Shown piece by piece: positions 54,589 to 62,888 of a DNA stretch of 64,000 nucleotides. The notes beneath the pieces are model-generated. The model was not told the origin of the DNA and did not search any database. It saw only the letters and a program-made list of their open reading frames with translations. Location: the NCBI RefSeq assembly GCF_001444405.1, contig NZ_CP013187.1, forward strand, positions 806,001 through 870,000, written 5' to 3'. The translations under genes and the position numbers were made by a program. This DNA is from Pseudoalteromonas phenolica. GTDB lineage: Bacteria; Pseudomonadota; Gammaproteobacteria; Enterobacterales; Alteromonadaceae. Numbering within the stretch: position 1 is the stretch's first letter; each line of letters starts with the position of its first letter.

Positions 54589-55281
54589 ATGTTAACGCCT
54601 TACTACCAACAAGATGCCGAGATTGTTACGATCACACGTGAACAGGGTAGCCAATTCGCTAAAAAAATAGCTGATGATTTTAATCCATTACATGATGTTG
54701 ATGCGAAGAAGTTTTGTGTGCCGGGTGACTTGTTATTTTCATTAGTATTATCTCGCTATGGTGTAAGTGAAAACATGTACTTCAAATTTGAAGGCATGGT
54801 TGACGAAACGTCACAACTTCAATTCCCTGAAGCGGCTGATGAGTTTGCTGTAACATCAAACGATAAAGTGATGCTATCGGTGAAGCGAGATGGCGAAACA
54901 AGCCAATGCCCAACTTTAATTGAAAGCTTAACGAAAAATTATGTGGCTTTCTCAGGCACAACTTTCCCGCATATGATAGTGCCTGTGATGGGTGAAAAAG
55001 AGGTGATGATCAATCCAGCTCGCCCTATGGTTATTTACGAGTCGATGGCGATCCATTTTGATGATATCAATGTAAAGTCGGTTGAATTAGAAACGGATAC
55101 ACCTGAGTTCGAATACGAAGGCAAGCGCGGCAAAATCATTCTTAAATTTAACTTCATAAGTGAAGGTAAAAAAGTCGGTCGTGGCGAAAAGCACATGCTA
55201 GTATCTGGCATTAAGGCCTATGACCAACAGGCAATTGACGATTTAATTGCTTACTACAATGAGCGTAAAGCGACGCTTTAA
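54589..55281 (+). CDS. DUF3581 domain protein
   Basis: A 230-residue soluble protein that I recognise as the DUF3581 family of marine gammaproteobacteria. ITREQGSQFAKKIADDFNPLHDVDAKKFCVPGDLLFSLVL resembles the start of hot-dog-fold acyl dehydratases of the MaoC type, which would suit an acyl-binding role, but no function is established. It ends before a terminator and is not linked to gltX or the helicase. Confidence 0.8.
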   Translation: MLTPYYQQDAEIVTITREQGSQFAKKIADDFNPLHDVDAKKFCVPGDLLFSLVLSRYGVSENMYFKFEGMVDETSQLQFPEAADEFAVTSNDKVMLSVKRDGETSQCPTLIESLTKNYVAFSGTTFPHMIVPVMGEKEVMINPARPMVIYESMAIHFDDINVKSVELETDTPEFEYEGKRGKIILKFNFISEGKKVGRGEKHMLVSGIKAYDQQAIDDLIAYYNERKATL

Positions 55282-55310
55282 AAGTATTCAAAAATAAGTC
55301 ATAACACTAC

Positions 55311-55335
55311 AAAGCGCGCCTCAGGCGCGTTTTTG
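55311..55335 (+). terminator. Intrinsic terminator after the DUF3581 gene
   Basis: Stem CGCGCC / GGCGCG with loop TCA, followed by five T residues. Confidence 0.88.
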
Positions 55336-55373
55336 TTATACTGCACACAGTTTATTTATTCGCAGTGATATTT

Positions 55374-56603
55374 ATGTCTTTCTCTTCTTTTTCTTTGGCA
55401 CCAGCCATTCATTCTGCTCTTGAAACACTCGGGTTCGAGAGCCCAACTGATATTCAGTCACAGACTATTCCACTTGCTCTTACAGGCAAAGACATCATCG
55501 CGACTGCGCAGACTGGTACGGGTAAAACTGCGGCGTTTATGTTGCCGATCCTGAACAATCTGTTGCGTTATGACACACAGCTTGGTCAAGTGAGGGCACT
55601 GGTTTTGGCGCCAACGCGCGAGCTTGCGCAACAAGTTGCGGAGAATACCCAGCAATATGCAGCTAATACTGAATTGAAAGTGGTATGTCTGTATGGTGGT
55701 GCAAATATTGGCCCTCAAGAGAAGCGTTTGAAGGCAGGCGTTGATATTGTCATCGCAACGCCAGGGCGTTTACTCGATCATTTAATTAAAGGCACTTTGT
55801 CACTCAATCAACTTCAGCATTTGGTTTTTGATGAAGCCGATAGAATGTTAGATATGGGCTTTATTGGTGAGATAAAACGCATTATGCGTCATGTACCAGA
55901 CTCACGACAAACCATGCTGTTTTCAGCAACTTTAGATGAAAGTGTTGAGAAGCTGGCTAGCCGTTGGTTATCAGATCCTAAGCGTGTAGGCATAGAGCAG
56001 CAAAACACCACCGTTGAGGCGATTGAACAAACCTTTTATGCAATAGATGAAGAGAAGAAAGCTGCTGTCATTGCTTATTTAATTGGTAAGAATAACTGGC
56101 AGCAAGTACTGGTATTTACACGCACTAAAGCGCAGGCTGATAGCCTTGTGAAAGAGCTAATCAAAGATGGTTTGCCGAGCAGTGCAATTCATGGCGATAA
56201 ATCACAAGGCGCTCGAGATAAAGGGTTAACTCAGTTTAAAGAAGGCAAAGTACGCGTGCTTGTTGCGACTGACGTTGCGGCGCGTGGTATAGACATCAGC
56301 ACATTAGATTACGTGATTAACGCTCAGCTACCTTATGTGGCAGAAGATTATATTCACCGAATTGGTCGCACAGGTCGAGCAGGGCGCTCGGGTAAGGCTA
56401 TTAGCTTAGTCAGCCAAGATGAGCAGTGGTTACTTGAAGAGCTTGAAGTTTTATTAGATGAGCGATTAACCCCACAATGGCTAAGTGGTTTTGAACCTGA
56501 TTTGACCCGAGAGGTCAAAGATAACCGTAAGAATACCAATAAAGCACGTAAAGACAGAGATAAAAAACGTGTACTTGGGCAGCGTCAACGCAGAAGAAGA
56601 TAG
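55374..56603 (+). CDS. DEAD-box ATP-dependent RNA helicase (RhlE-like)
   Basis: A 409-residue RNA helicase. All core motifs are visible: the Q motif (ESPTDIQSQTIPLAL), Walker A AQTGTGKTAAF, PTRELAQQ, TPGRLLDH, DEAD in FDEADRMLDMGF, SAT, and the C-terminal domain motifs TRTKAQAD, VLVATDVAARGIDI and HRIGRTGRAGR. The C-terminus ends in a basic tail (RKDRDKKRVLGQRQRRRR) for RNA binding. RhlE-type helicases aid ribosome assembly and RNA turnover. The ATG at 55374 is used; a GTG three codons before is possible. Confidence 0.92.
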   Translation: MSFSSFSLAPAIHSALETLGFESPTDIQSQTIPLALTGKDIIATAQTGTGKTAAFMLPILNNLLRYDTQLGQVRALVLAPTRELAQQVAENTQQYAANTELKVVCLYGGANIGPQEKRLKAGVDIVIATPGRLLDHLIKGTLSLNQLQHLVFDEADRMLDMGFIGEIKRIMRHVPDSRQTMLFSATLDESVEKLASRWLSDPKRVGIEQQNTTVEAIEQTFYAIDEEKKAAVIAYLIGKNNWQQVLVFTRTKAQADSLVKELIKDGLPSSAIHGDKSQGARDKGLTQFKEGKVRVLVATDVAARGIDISTLDYVINAQLPYVAEDYIHRIGRTGRAGRSGKAISLVSQDEQWLLEELEVLLDERLTPQWLSGFEPDLTREVKDNRKNTNKARKDRDKKRVLGQRQRRRR

Positions 56604-56629
56604 CCTAACGAAGTAAAACAGGAGTTTTT

Positions 56630-56812
56630 ATGAATGTACTGATTATAATTGGCAGTTTAGTTATCAGCTTATTGATTTTGATCCCACTGTTAGAGCGCTA
56701 TCAGGAAAGCTTAGGGCTACACAAGATGCAAAAATATAGTAAATATATTTTGCCTTTAGTGATGGTGTCTTTGGTGATTAAACTGATTTATATGCTTTGG
56801 CATGGTAATTAA
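56630..56812 (+). CDS. Small membrane protein of unknown function
   Basis: A 60-residue protein of two hydrophobic helices (VLIIIGSLVISLLILIPLL and YILPLVMVSLVIKLIYML) joined by a charged turn (ERYQESLGLHKMQKYSK). A good AGGAG ribosome site lies at the right distance and it follows the helicase by 26 bases, so co-transcription is likely. I do not recognise the family. The stop codon lies at the edge of a palindromic element. Confidence 0.7.
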   Translation: MNVLIIIGSLVISLLILIPLLERYQESLGLHKMQKYSKYILPLVMVSLVIKLIYMLWHGN

Positions 56813-57010
56813 CCTGAGCTTTGGATAATAAATCTATCTCCAGCGGCTACTTTCAGCGCTAACAGCGTTGAATTTACTTACAATAGGCCAGCTATTGATG
56901 CGTAAATTCGCCTTGTTATCGCTAAAAGTCTCCGGCTGCAGAATTGAAAAAGTACTTATCATTTCAATATCAATACTTTAGTAAATCTCTTAACCAAAGC
57001 TCAGGTTAAT
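56808..57010. repeat. Nested palindromic element with perfect 17-base ends
   Basis: The ends are perfect inverted repeats: ATTAACCTGAGCTTTGG (56808-56824) and its complement (56994-57010). Inside, 56841-56938 forms a second long hairpin (CAGCGGCT-ACTTTCAGCG-CTAACAGCG on the left, complementary copy on the right) with a CAATA/TATTG tip. The whole resembles a short non-coding mobile or repetitive palindrome. Confidence 0.7.
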
Positions 57011-57057
57011 TAACCTAAATTTTGCTCAGTTAAAGCTAATCACAATAAAACAGTCAC

Positions 57058-57093
57058 AAAAAAGCCCGCAGTTTAAAACTAGCGGGCTTTTTT
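57058..57093 (-). terminator. Bidirectional terminator, histidine kinase gene
   Basis: Stem AAAAAAGCCCGC / GCGGGCTTTTTT with a partly paired loop; T-runs follow on both strands. It lies 13 bases after the end of the histidine kinase gene. Confidence 0.9.
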
Positions 57094-57105
57094 ATATCTA
57101 ACGAC

Positions 57106-60100
57106 TTACTCTGAACGCTGCTTGATGAAGTCTTGCATAAACATCATCGCATCGGTGTAGTAATCGTCTAATTTGTCTCTGAAACTAATTAGCTCATCTA
57201 TGGTTAATTCACGGTCTTTACATGCTTGTTCGAATTGAATCGCGATTTCGGCCACTTGCATTGCACCAACGGTCTTTGAAATTGATTTGAGCTGGTGGCA
57301 GTCCGAGATGATTTTGTCTTGTTCGCGTGTCATGACATTGGCAAAAATATCACGGATTAACTCACTACTTTGTTCTAGGTACATTCTGAAGAAACGCAGT
57401 TTTTTCGCTTCGTCGTGATTGACGTATTTATCAAACATATCAATATCGACTACAGCGAGTGTTGAGATATCGACTTGCGGCTCTTCAATACTTTCTTCCG
57501 CAGGTAAATCATCCTCAGTAGTAGCCTCAACCTCAGGCTGAACTTCACTAAATTCAGGCTCTATAGCTTTTACTTCATTAGAAGTATCAACTTCTATCGT
57601 ATCTTCAACGAGTACTTTAATTTCAGGTGTAGCATTTTCTTGAGTGCTTGCAGGGTTAAGTGCATCTTGCGAAGTCCCTTCCGGTGCTAAACTAAAGCTT
57701 GGCGTTGGAATCGTATTATCAGAAGATTGAGTCGCAGGTGTTGCTTCCCATGTCGATTCTAATGAAATGCTACTTAGAGAGCCGGTTAGAGCGCTTGCCT
57801 GAGAAGGAGTTGTAAAACCAACCTGTTCAGTTTCTTCAGTTAAAGTGTCAGTTACAGCATTCTCTGTTTTATCTTCGGAAGAGATTGAAGCAGTTTCATC
57901 AATATCATTGAGGTTTTGCCAATCAAGATTGTCTTGGCTGTCTGCTTCAACTTTATCGATATTTATCTCATGCTCATGCTCAAGCTCATCAACTTTTGCG
58001 TTGCTGGAATCGTCTTTCCACTCTAAATCGCTGTCACTCTCGTCAAAATGGCTCAGGTCTAACGCATCTTCAGATGGAGTGTGTGTAGAAGAGGTAGATG
58101 ATATTTCCTCTTGCCATGCTAGATCATCAGCTTCATGAGACTGTATTGATAAATCGAGGTCATAATTATCTTCATGAGCGCTTGTAGATTTTGTCTCTTC
58201 TGTCTCAGGCTCTTGCCATGCTAAATGCGCGTTATCTGTTTCGGTTAAAGCATCGATATCTATAGTATGAATATCATCTTCTATCGTATTTTGTGCTTGT
58301 TGAGGCGTTTCTCCAGTCCAATTTAGGTCTGAATCAAAATCCGTGTTTTCATCAGATATCTCTGTTTTTGGCTCATCAAGGTGTGTGTCTGATATGTCTT
58401 CAAATTGCTCACTCTCATCCTGTTTTTGTTGAGTCTGAGAACTAGGATGCGTGTCCGATATTTCTTCATTGTCAACTGGTAGAGTAGGCTCCTCTTTTGT
58501 ACTGTCTTGCGAAGCCGACATTTGAACGTGTTTTTCAGGCTGCCATTTTGCAAGTGTTGCCTCTAATACGTTTAATTCAATTGGCTTAGTGATGTAATCA
58601 TTCATACCCGTTGCAATACAACGCTCTTTCTCACCCTTTAAGGCGTTGGCTGTTACCGCAATAATATAAGGCTGAGCTTTGATGTCATCACTCTTTTCTG
58701 CTTCATCACGAATGGCTTTAACCATGTCATAACCTGACATTTTAGGCATATGTAAATCGGTCAGAATGATCGGATAGTGGTTTTTCTTCCACATTGCTAA
58801 TCCTTCTTCCCCATTTTCAGCGACTTCAACACCATAGCCAAGTAAATGAAGTTGGTCGGTCAAAACTTGCTGATTTAACACATTATCTTCAGCTAATAGT
58901 ACAAGTTTATTTTCTGCGCGAGCTTTGTCTACATTTAAGAAATTATTAAGTGATGTGGCTTTCTTTAATTGTTTTGGTTTATGTAAACCAGCAGCAACCA
59001 TTACAGAGGTCATGAAACTACTCTTACATAATGGTGCCGCATTTAAATAGAAAATGTTGGCGTGATTGAGCGCTGACTCGTCCATGGTACTTAAAACTAT
59101 CACCTGTTGGTTATTTTGTTCTAGGGAGTAAAGCAGAGAACGTAATTGGTCGTTTACTGGTGCCATACCCTCTAAACCATCAAGCACCCAAATTAGATTA
59201 GGCATATGTTGGAATTCAGCGGCTTCATCAATCGAATCAATAGCATTCGTATTGGCGCCCATAAATGAAAGGTAGCGGCATATAATGGCTTTGCGAGCAG
59301 GGTTGTCAGTAAGAACAACAACAGACTTTTGCCCTAATACTGCTTTATTAGCATATTCAACTTTGCCATCAGTGCTAAATGGTAGCTCAACCACAAACTC
59401 ACTACCCATACCTAAATCACTGGTTACATTGATAGAACCTAACATAAGTTCAATTAGGCTCTTACAAATGGAAAGGCCTAACCCTGTACCACCGTATTCA
59501 CGGGTGATTGAGTTTTCTGCTTGAATAAACGGATTAAAAATTTCGCGCAACTGCAGCTGAGTCATGCCTTTACCGTTATCTGTTACAGAGAAACGTAATG
59601 TGTAATGCTCAGATGTATTTTGTGCAACTTCTACCGCGACTTTAACAAAGCCCTGTCGGTTTTCATCTGTGGTTGTGAACTTTATGGCGTTACTACATAG
59701 GTTATATAAAACCTGACGAACACGAATGTTGTCACCAATTAGGTTTTTAGGAATATCTGGGGCGATCGCAAGTTGTAAGTCCAGCTTACGTTTTTTGGCC
59801 ACAGAAGATAGTACGCGCGCCACTTCTTCGATGGTATCAGTCACCGAGAATGCGGTGTTGTCGATTTGTAGCTTACCGGCTTCAATTTTAGAGAAGTCTA
59901 GAATATCGTCTAAAATACCCAGCAAAGAGAAAGCCGAATCACGAATGATGGTACTTAGACGATGTTGTGCGCCGTCTAAGTCTGTTTGGCGTAATAAGTC
60001 AATAGTACCAATAACACCATTCATCGGTGTTCTGATCTCATGACTCATTGTTGCTAAAAAGGTTGTTTTTGCTTCGTTGGCACGTTCGGCGTTCATTGTC

Positions 60101-60879
60101 GCCTTTTCTAGTGCGAGTGTTCGAGCTTGCACCTCTGTTTCTAGGCTGGTTTGGAGTTGCTTAAGCTCTTTTTCAGAAGTTTGATTATTGTCTATCGAAG
60201 TCTGCACTTGTTGTAGTACGTCATTAATAGATTGAGCTACCTCATCAAAACCAAATCCTAAGTTGCTATCTATAAACCTCTTGTAATCTTGCTCTTCAGT
60301 TACTTTTTTAAGTTCTAATTTTAATTTCTGTTTATCAGTAGCAAGTTGTTTAGCGAGGCGTCGTTGTGCAAAAAGTGCAAAGCCAAATGCTAGCAATACA
60401 GCCAGTGCAAATAAACCATATGCGATATTACTCGTGTTGCTGCCAGTTTCTACTTGATGCTTTATTATCAACTCGCCAACATACTGCCCATCGAGCTTTA
60501 AAGGTTGATGCACCGTTAGCGTATTGCCGACTTTAAATTGTTTGACTTGGGAAATCGGTGAAATTGCTGTTTCGTCACTTTGGAAGATAAGCGCAGGCTC
60601 TGACATACCCGTCATACTATATAAGTAATACTGAGTATTTGGATCTGCTTCAGAAATGCCTGCTAATAACTTTTTAACCTGACTGAATCCTTGTTTCATC
60701 ATGGTATTTGCAAGTGGTTCAGAAAGCTGTTGTGCTTGATTAGCAAAATCAATTTGTGGTGCTTGTTGTGATTTAGGAAGAAAGAATGCGGCTGCAGCAC
60801 AAATAGAGCCAACAGTTAATATACTTGTTAGCACCAGAGGTAAAAAGCCTGATAGTTTTATATTCTCAGAGTTTGGCAT
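57106..60879 (-). CDS. Hybrid sensor histidine kinase (HisKA-HATPase-REC-linker-HPt)
   Basis: A 1257-residue membrane kinase. Two membrane helices (about 12-34 and 150-171) flank a periplasmic sensor of about 115 residues; a coiled coil follows (about 175-265). HisKA has His280 in MSHEIRTPMNG; the HATPase has NLCSNAIKF and GTGLGLSICKSLIELM. A degenerate receiver-like part is followed by a true receiver (VLLAEDNVLNQQVLTDQL) with Asp708 in TDLHMPKMSGYD, and a C-terminal HPt domain with His1195 in CHQLKSISKTVGA. Between receiver and HPt lies a very acidic linker of roughly 350 residues carrying six spaced Trp motifs. The layout is BarA/ArcB-like; the signal and partner are unknown. Confidence 0.9.
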   Translation of the reverse strand: MPNSENIKLSGFLPLVLTSILTVGSICAAAAFFLPKSQQAPQIDFANQAQQLSEPLANTMMKQGFSQVKKLLAGISEADPNTQYYLYSMTGMSEPALIFQSDETAISPISQVKQFKVGNTLTVHQPLKLDGQYVGELIIKHQVETGSNTSNIAYGLFALAVLLAFGFALFAQRRLAKQLATDKQKLKLELKKVTEEQDYKRFIDSNLGFGFDEVAQSINDVLQQVQTSIDNNQTSEKELKQLQTSLETEVQARTLALEKATMNAERANEAKTTFLATMSHEIRTPMNGVIGTIDLLRQTDLDGAQHRLSTIIRDSAFSLLGILDDILDFSKIEAGKLQIDNTAFSVTDTIEEVARVLSSVAKKRKLDLQLAIAPDIPKNLIGDNIRVRQVLYNLCSNAIKFTTTDENRQGFVKVAVEVAQNTSEHYTLRFSVTDNGKGMTQLQLREIFNPFIQAENSITREYGGTGLGLSICKSLIELMLGSINVTSDLGMGSEFVVELPFSTDGKVEYANKAVLGQKSVVVLTDNPARKAIICRYLSFMGANTNAIDSIDEAAEFQHMPNLIWVLDGLEGMAPVNDQLRSLLYSLEQNNQQVIVLSTMDESALNHANIFYLNAAPLCKSSFMTSVMVAAGLHKPKQLKKATSLNNFLNVDKARAENKLVLLAEDNVLNQQVLTDQLHLLGYGVEVAENGEEGLAMWKKNHYPIILTDLHMPKMSGYDMVKAIRDEAEKSDDIKAQPYIIAVTANALKGEKERCIATGMNDYITKPIELNVLEATLAKWQPEKHVQMSASQDSTKEEPTLPVDNEEISDTHPSSQTQQKQDESEQFEDISDTHLDEPKTEISDENTDFDSDLNWTGETPQQAQNTIEDDIHTIDIDALTETDNAHLAWQEPETEETKSTSAHEDNYDLDLSIQSHEADDLAWQEEISSTSSTHTPSEDALDLSHFDESDSDLEWKDDSSNAKVDELEHEHEINIDKVEADSQDNLDWQNLNDIDETASISSEDKTENAVTDTLTEETEQVGFTTPSQASALTGSLSSISLESTWEATPATQSSDNTIPTPSFSLAPEGTSQDALNPASTQENATPEIKVLVEDTIEVDTSNEVKAIEPEFSEVQPEVEATTEDDLPAEESIEEPQVDISTLAVVDIDMFDKYVNHDEAKKLRFFRMYLEQSSELIRDIFANVMTREQDKIISDCHQLKSISKTVGAMQVAEIAIQFEQACKDRELTIDELISFRDKLDDYYTDAMMFMQDFIKQRSE

Positions 60880-61114
60880 TGATAAGGTCCGATTTAACTG
60901 CTCTAGAATTCGATTATTATTGGTTTATTAAGTACCCAATCGTAACATTGTCTTGTTATTAAAGCTCGCCGTTTTTCTGGATTTTCGATTCAATCTTGGA
61001 ACATGGTTATTTCTTTTTGATGGTGTAGTTTTAAGCAATTAAGACACTGTTTGTACAAACTTTGCTATTGATGGTTGAAAACTAAGCAAGCAAACATTGC
61101 TTTTAAAAAAAGGG
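60880..61114. other. Gene-free gap before the tRNA array
   Basis: Upstream region of the histidine kinase gene on one side and of the tRNA promoter on the other. No gene or clear repeat is seen. Confidence 0.5.
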
Positions 61115-61145
61115 TTGACTTGAAGGGGCAAAACTCGTTTAATAC
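61115..61145 (+). promoter_or_regulatory. Likely strong tRNA promoter
   Basis: TTGACT at 61115-61120, then 17 bases, then TTTAAT (61138-61143; TAATAC overlaps), followed by a GC-rich stretch ACGCCGCACGCCC. An A-rich run precedes the -35. A GC-rich discriminator is typical of stringently controlled stable-RNA promoters. Confidence 0.7.
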
Positions 61146-61194
61146 GCCGCACGCCCAGATGGTTACTTGTTTTAATCGTTTGAAAGCGTTGTTT

Positions 61195-61262
61195 GCCCAG
61201 ATAGCTCACTCAGTAGAGCTTACGGGAATAGTATTGAAAATCCATTAGAGTTTTCAGTACAA
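61195..61262 (+). pseudogene. Decayed tRNA-Phe copy 1
   Basis: The first 25 or so bases match tRNA-Phe almost exactly (GCCCAGATAGCTCA then GGTAGAGC with changes), and the anticodon loop ATTGAAAATCC survives after about ten extra bases. The T-arm, 3' acceptor strand and CCA are gone. It lies 78 bases before an intact tRNA-Phe. Confidence 0.75.
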
Positions 61263-61272
61263 AACAAAATTT

Positions 61273-61348
61273 GCCCAGATAGCTCAGTCGGTAGAGCAGA
61301 GGATTGAAAATCCTCGTGTCGGTGGTTCGATTCCGCCTCTGGGCACCA
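61273..61348 (+). tRNA. tRNA-Phe (GAA)
   Basis: A 76-base tRNA with acceptor GCCCAGA/TCTGGGC, D-arm AGCTCAGTCGGTAGAGC, anticodon stem-loop AGGATTGAAAATCCT (GAA), T-arm with GGTTCGATTCC and encoded CCA. Confidence 0.98.
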
Positions 61349-61363
61349 CTTATTTTTGGTGTT

Positions 61364-61439
<76 letters not shown>

Positions 61440-61485
61440 TTTTCTCGCTAAGAAGTAAAACTAAGCCTAAATTCATGAAGAATTT

Positions 61486-61561
61486 GCCCAGATAGCTCAG
61501 TCGGTAGAGCAGAGGATTGAAAATCCTCGTGTCGGTGGTTCGATTCCGCCTCTGGGCACCA
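61486..61561 (+). tRNA. tRNA-Phe (GAA)
   Basis: Identical in sequence to the first tRNA-Phe, with encoded CCA. No decayed copy precedes this one. Confidence 0.98.
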
Positions 61562-61576
61562 CTTATTTTCGGTGTT

Positions 61577-61652
<76 letters not shown>

Positions 61653-61698
61653 TTTTCTTGCTAAGAAGTAAAACTAAGCCTAAATTCATGAAGAATTT

Positions 61699-61768
61699 GC
61701 CCAGATAGCTCATTCGGTAGAGCTTACGGGAATAGTATTGAAAATCCATTAGAGTTTTTAGTACAAAA
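61699..61768 (+). pseudogene. Decayed tRNA-Phe copy 2
   Basis: Same form as decayed copy 1: intact 5' arm and D-arm (GCCCAGATAGCTCATTCGG), altered middle, anticodon loop ATTGAAAATCC kept, no T-arm or CCA. Again 78 bases before an intact tRNA-Phe. Confidence 0.75.
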
Positions 61769-61776
61769 CAAAATTT

Positions 61777-61852
61777 GCCCAGATAGCTCAGTCGGTAGAG
61801 CAGAGGATTGAAAATCCTCGTGTCGGTGGTTCGATTCCGCCTCTGGGCACCA
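61777..61852 (+). tRNA. tRNA-Phe (GAA)
   Basis: Identical to the other tRNA-Phe copies, with encoded CCA. Confidence 0.98.
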
Positions 61853-61867
61853 CTTATTTTTGGTGTT

Positions 61868-61943
<76 letters not shown>

Positions 61944-61989
61944 TTTTCTTGCTAAGAAGTAAAACTAAGCCTAAATTCATTAAAAATTT

Positions 61990-62055
61990 CCAGATAGCTC
62001 ATTCGATAGAGCTTATGGTGATAGTATTGAAAATCCATTAGAGTTTTTATTACAA
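61990..62055 (+). pseudogene. Decayed tRNA-Phe copy 3
   Basis: A more worn version: the first bases of the acceptor are gone (starts CCAGATAGCTCATTCGATAG), the anticodon loop ATTGAAAATCC is kept, and no T-arm or CCA remains. Counting the lost bases, it also sits 78 bases before an intact tRNA-Phe. Confidence 0.7.
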
Positions 62056-62065
62056 AACAAAATTT

Positions 62066-62141
62066 GCCCAGATAGCTCAGTCGGTAGAGCAGAGGATTGA
62101 AAATCCTCGTGTCGGTGGTTCGATTCCGCCTCTGGGCACCA
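62066..62141 (+). tRNA. tRNA-Phe (GAA)
   Basis: Fourth identical tRNA-Phe copy, last of the array, followed by a terminator. Confidence 0.98.
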
Positions 62142-62147
62142 TCATTG

Positions 62148-62175
62148 AAAAGCCTCGCAATAGCGAGGCTTTTTC
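62148..62175 (+). terminator. Intrinsic terminator of the tRNA array
   Basis: Stem AAAGCCTCGC / GCGAGGCTTT with loop AATA, followed by T residues. Confidence 0.93.
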
Positions 62176-62363
62176 ATTTCTAGCAAAATAAACCTCAGTC
62201 AACTCAAAACCATAGAAAGGTGTTTTCATTTTAGGCGCTTGCAATGTGGTGCTGATCTGAATCAAATGACATTCTCATTAAAATAAAATTTCTATTTTTT
62301 TGCTTGTGAAATCCAATTTTGCCCTCAATACTGTAGTTGAGGTAAACAAAAAAAGGATACCCT

Positions 62364-62723
62364 ATGAAAATAAATCTTTCTGGTCATCACGTAGATGTAA
62401 CCGACGCAGTAAAACAGCATGTCCAAGAAAAGTTTGCCAAAATCGCAACGCATTTTCCTTCATTGATAGCCTTAGATATTATTATTAGTAAAGAGCACAA
62501 CCAGTTTTATACTGAAATTAGCACTAACTATGAAGGCGCACGCGTAGCGGTAAAAGGAGAAGGTGAAGTTATGTATCCGGCAATTGCAAATGCCGCAAAA
62601 AAACTAGATGCAGCCCTAAAGCATAGAAAAGGTCAGTTAAAAGCAGATAGGCATGAAAAGCCAGTGAGTACCACACCACCTATCGCCCACGAAATTATTC
62701 AAGAGATGAACTTAAGTCAATAA
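62364..62723 (+). CDS. Ribosome hibernation promoting factor / RaiA family
   Basis: A 119-residue HPF/RaiA-family protein that binds the 30S decoding centre in stationary phase. MKINLSGHHVDVTDAVKQHVQEKFAKI is the family start, with the basic face KKLDAALKHRKGQLKADRH. The length is between short HPF (95) and RaiA (113), with a short C-terminal tail; which of the two it acts like cannot be told here. An AAAGGA ribosome site precedes the ATG. It lies just after the tRNA array and before a terminator. Confidence 0.9.
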   Translation: MKINLSGHHVDVTDAVKQHVQEKFAKIATHFPSLIALDIIISKEHNQFYTEISTNYEGARVAVKGEGEVMYPAIANAAKKLDAALKHRKGQLKADRHEKPVSTTPPIAHEIIQEMNLSQ

Positions 62724-62738
62724 GTTTATTGCAAATAC

Positions 62739-62774
62739 AACGAAACAAGCCCGATTTATCGGGCTTGTTTCGTT
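62739..62774 (+). terminator. Strong hairpin after the hibernation factor gene
   Basis: A perfect 16-base-pair stem (62739-62754 with 62759-62774) with loop TTTA. The 3' arm itself is T-rich and the following bases are TATAAG, so it can terminate but the T-run is weak. Confidence 0.75.
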
Positions 62775-62888
62775 TATAAGTAAAATCAGTTTTTTGTATT
62801 GAATTAATATTATTAGTTACGAATATCGACTGGTGTTTTGGTGGTTTAACATCGGCTATATTGTGAAAAAAATTATGGTCTTTATTTA

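Noticed and set aside
61195..61262. Possible intact suppressor or unusual tRNA
   Set aside because: No T-arm, no pairing 3' acceptor strand and no CCA; it cannot fold as a normal tRNA.
62077..62265. A minus-strand frame across the last tRNA-Phe
   Set aside because: It reads through an intact tRNA and its terminator; such peptides are common annotation artefacts at tRNA genes.
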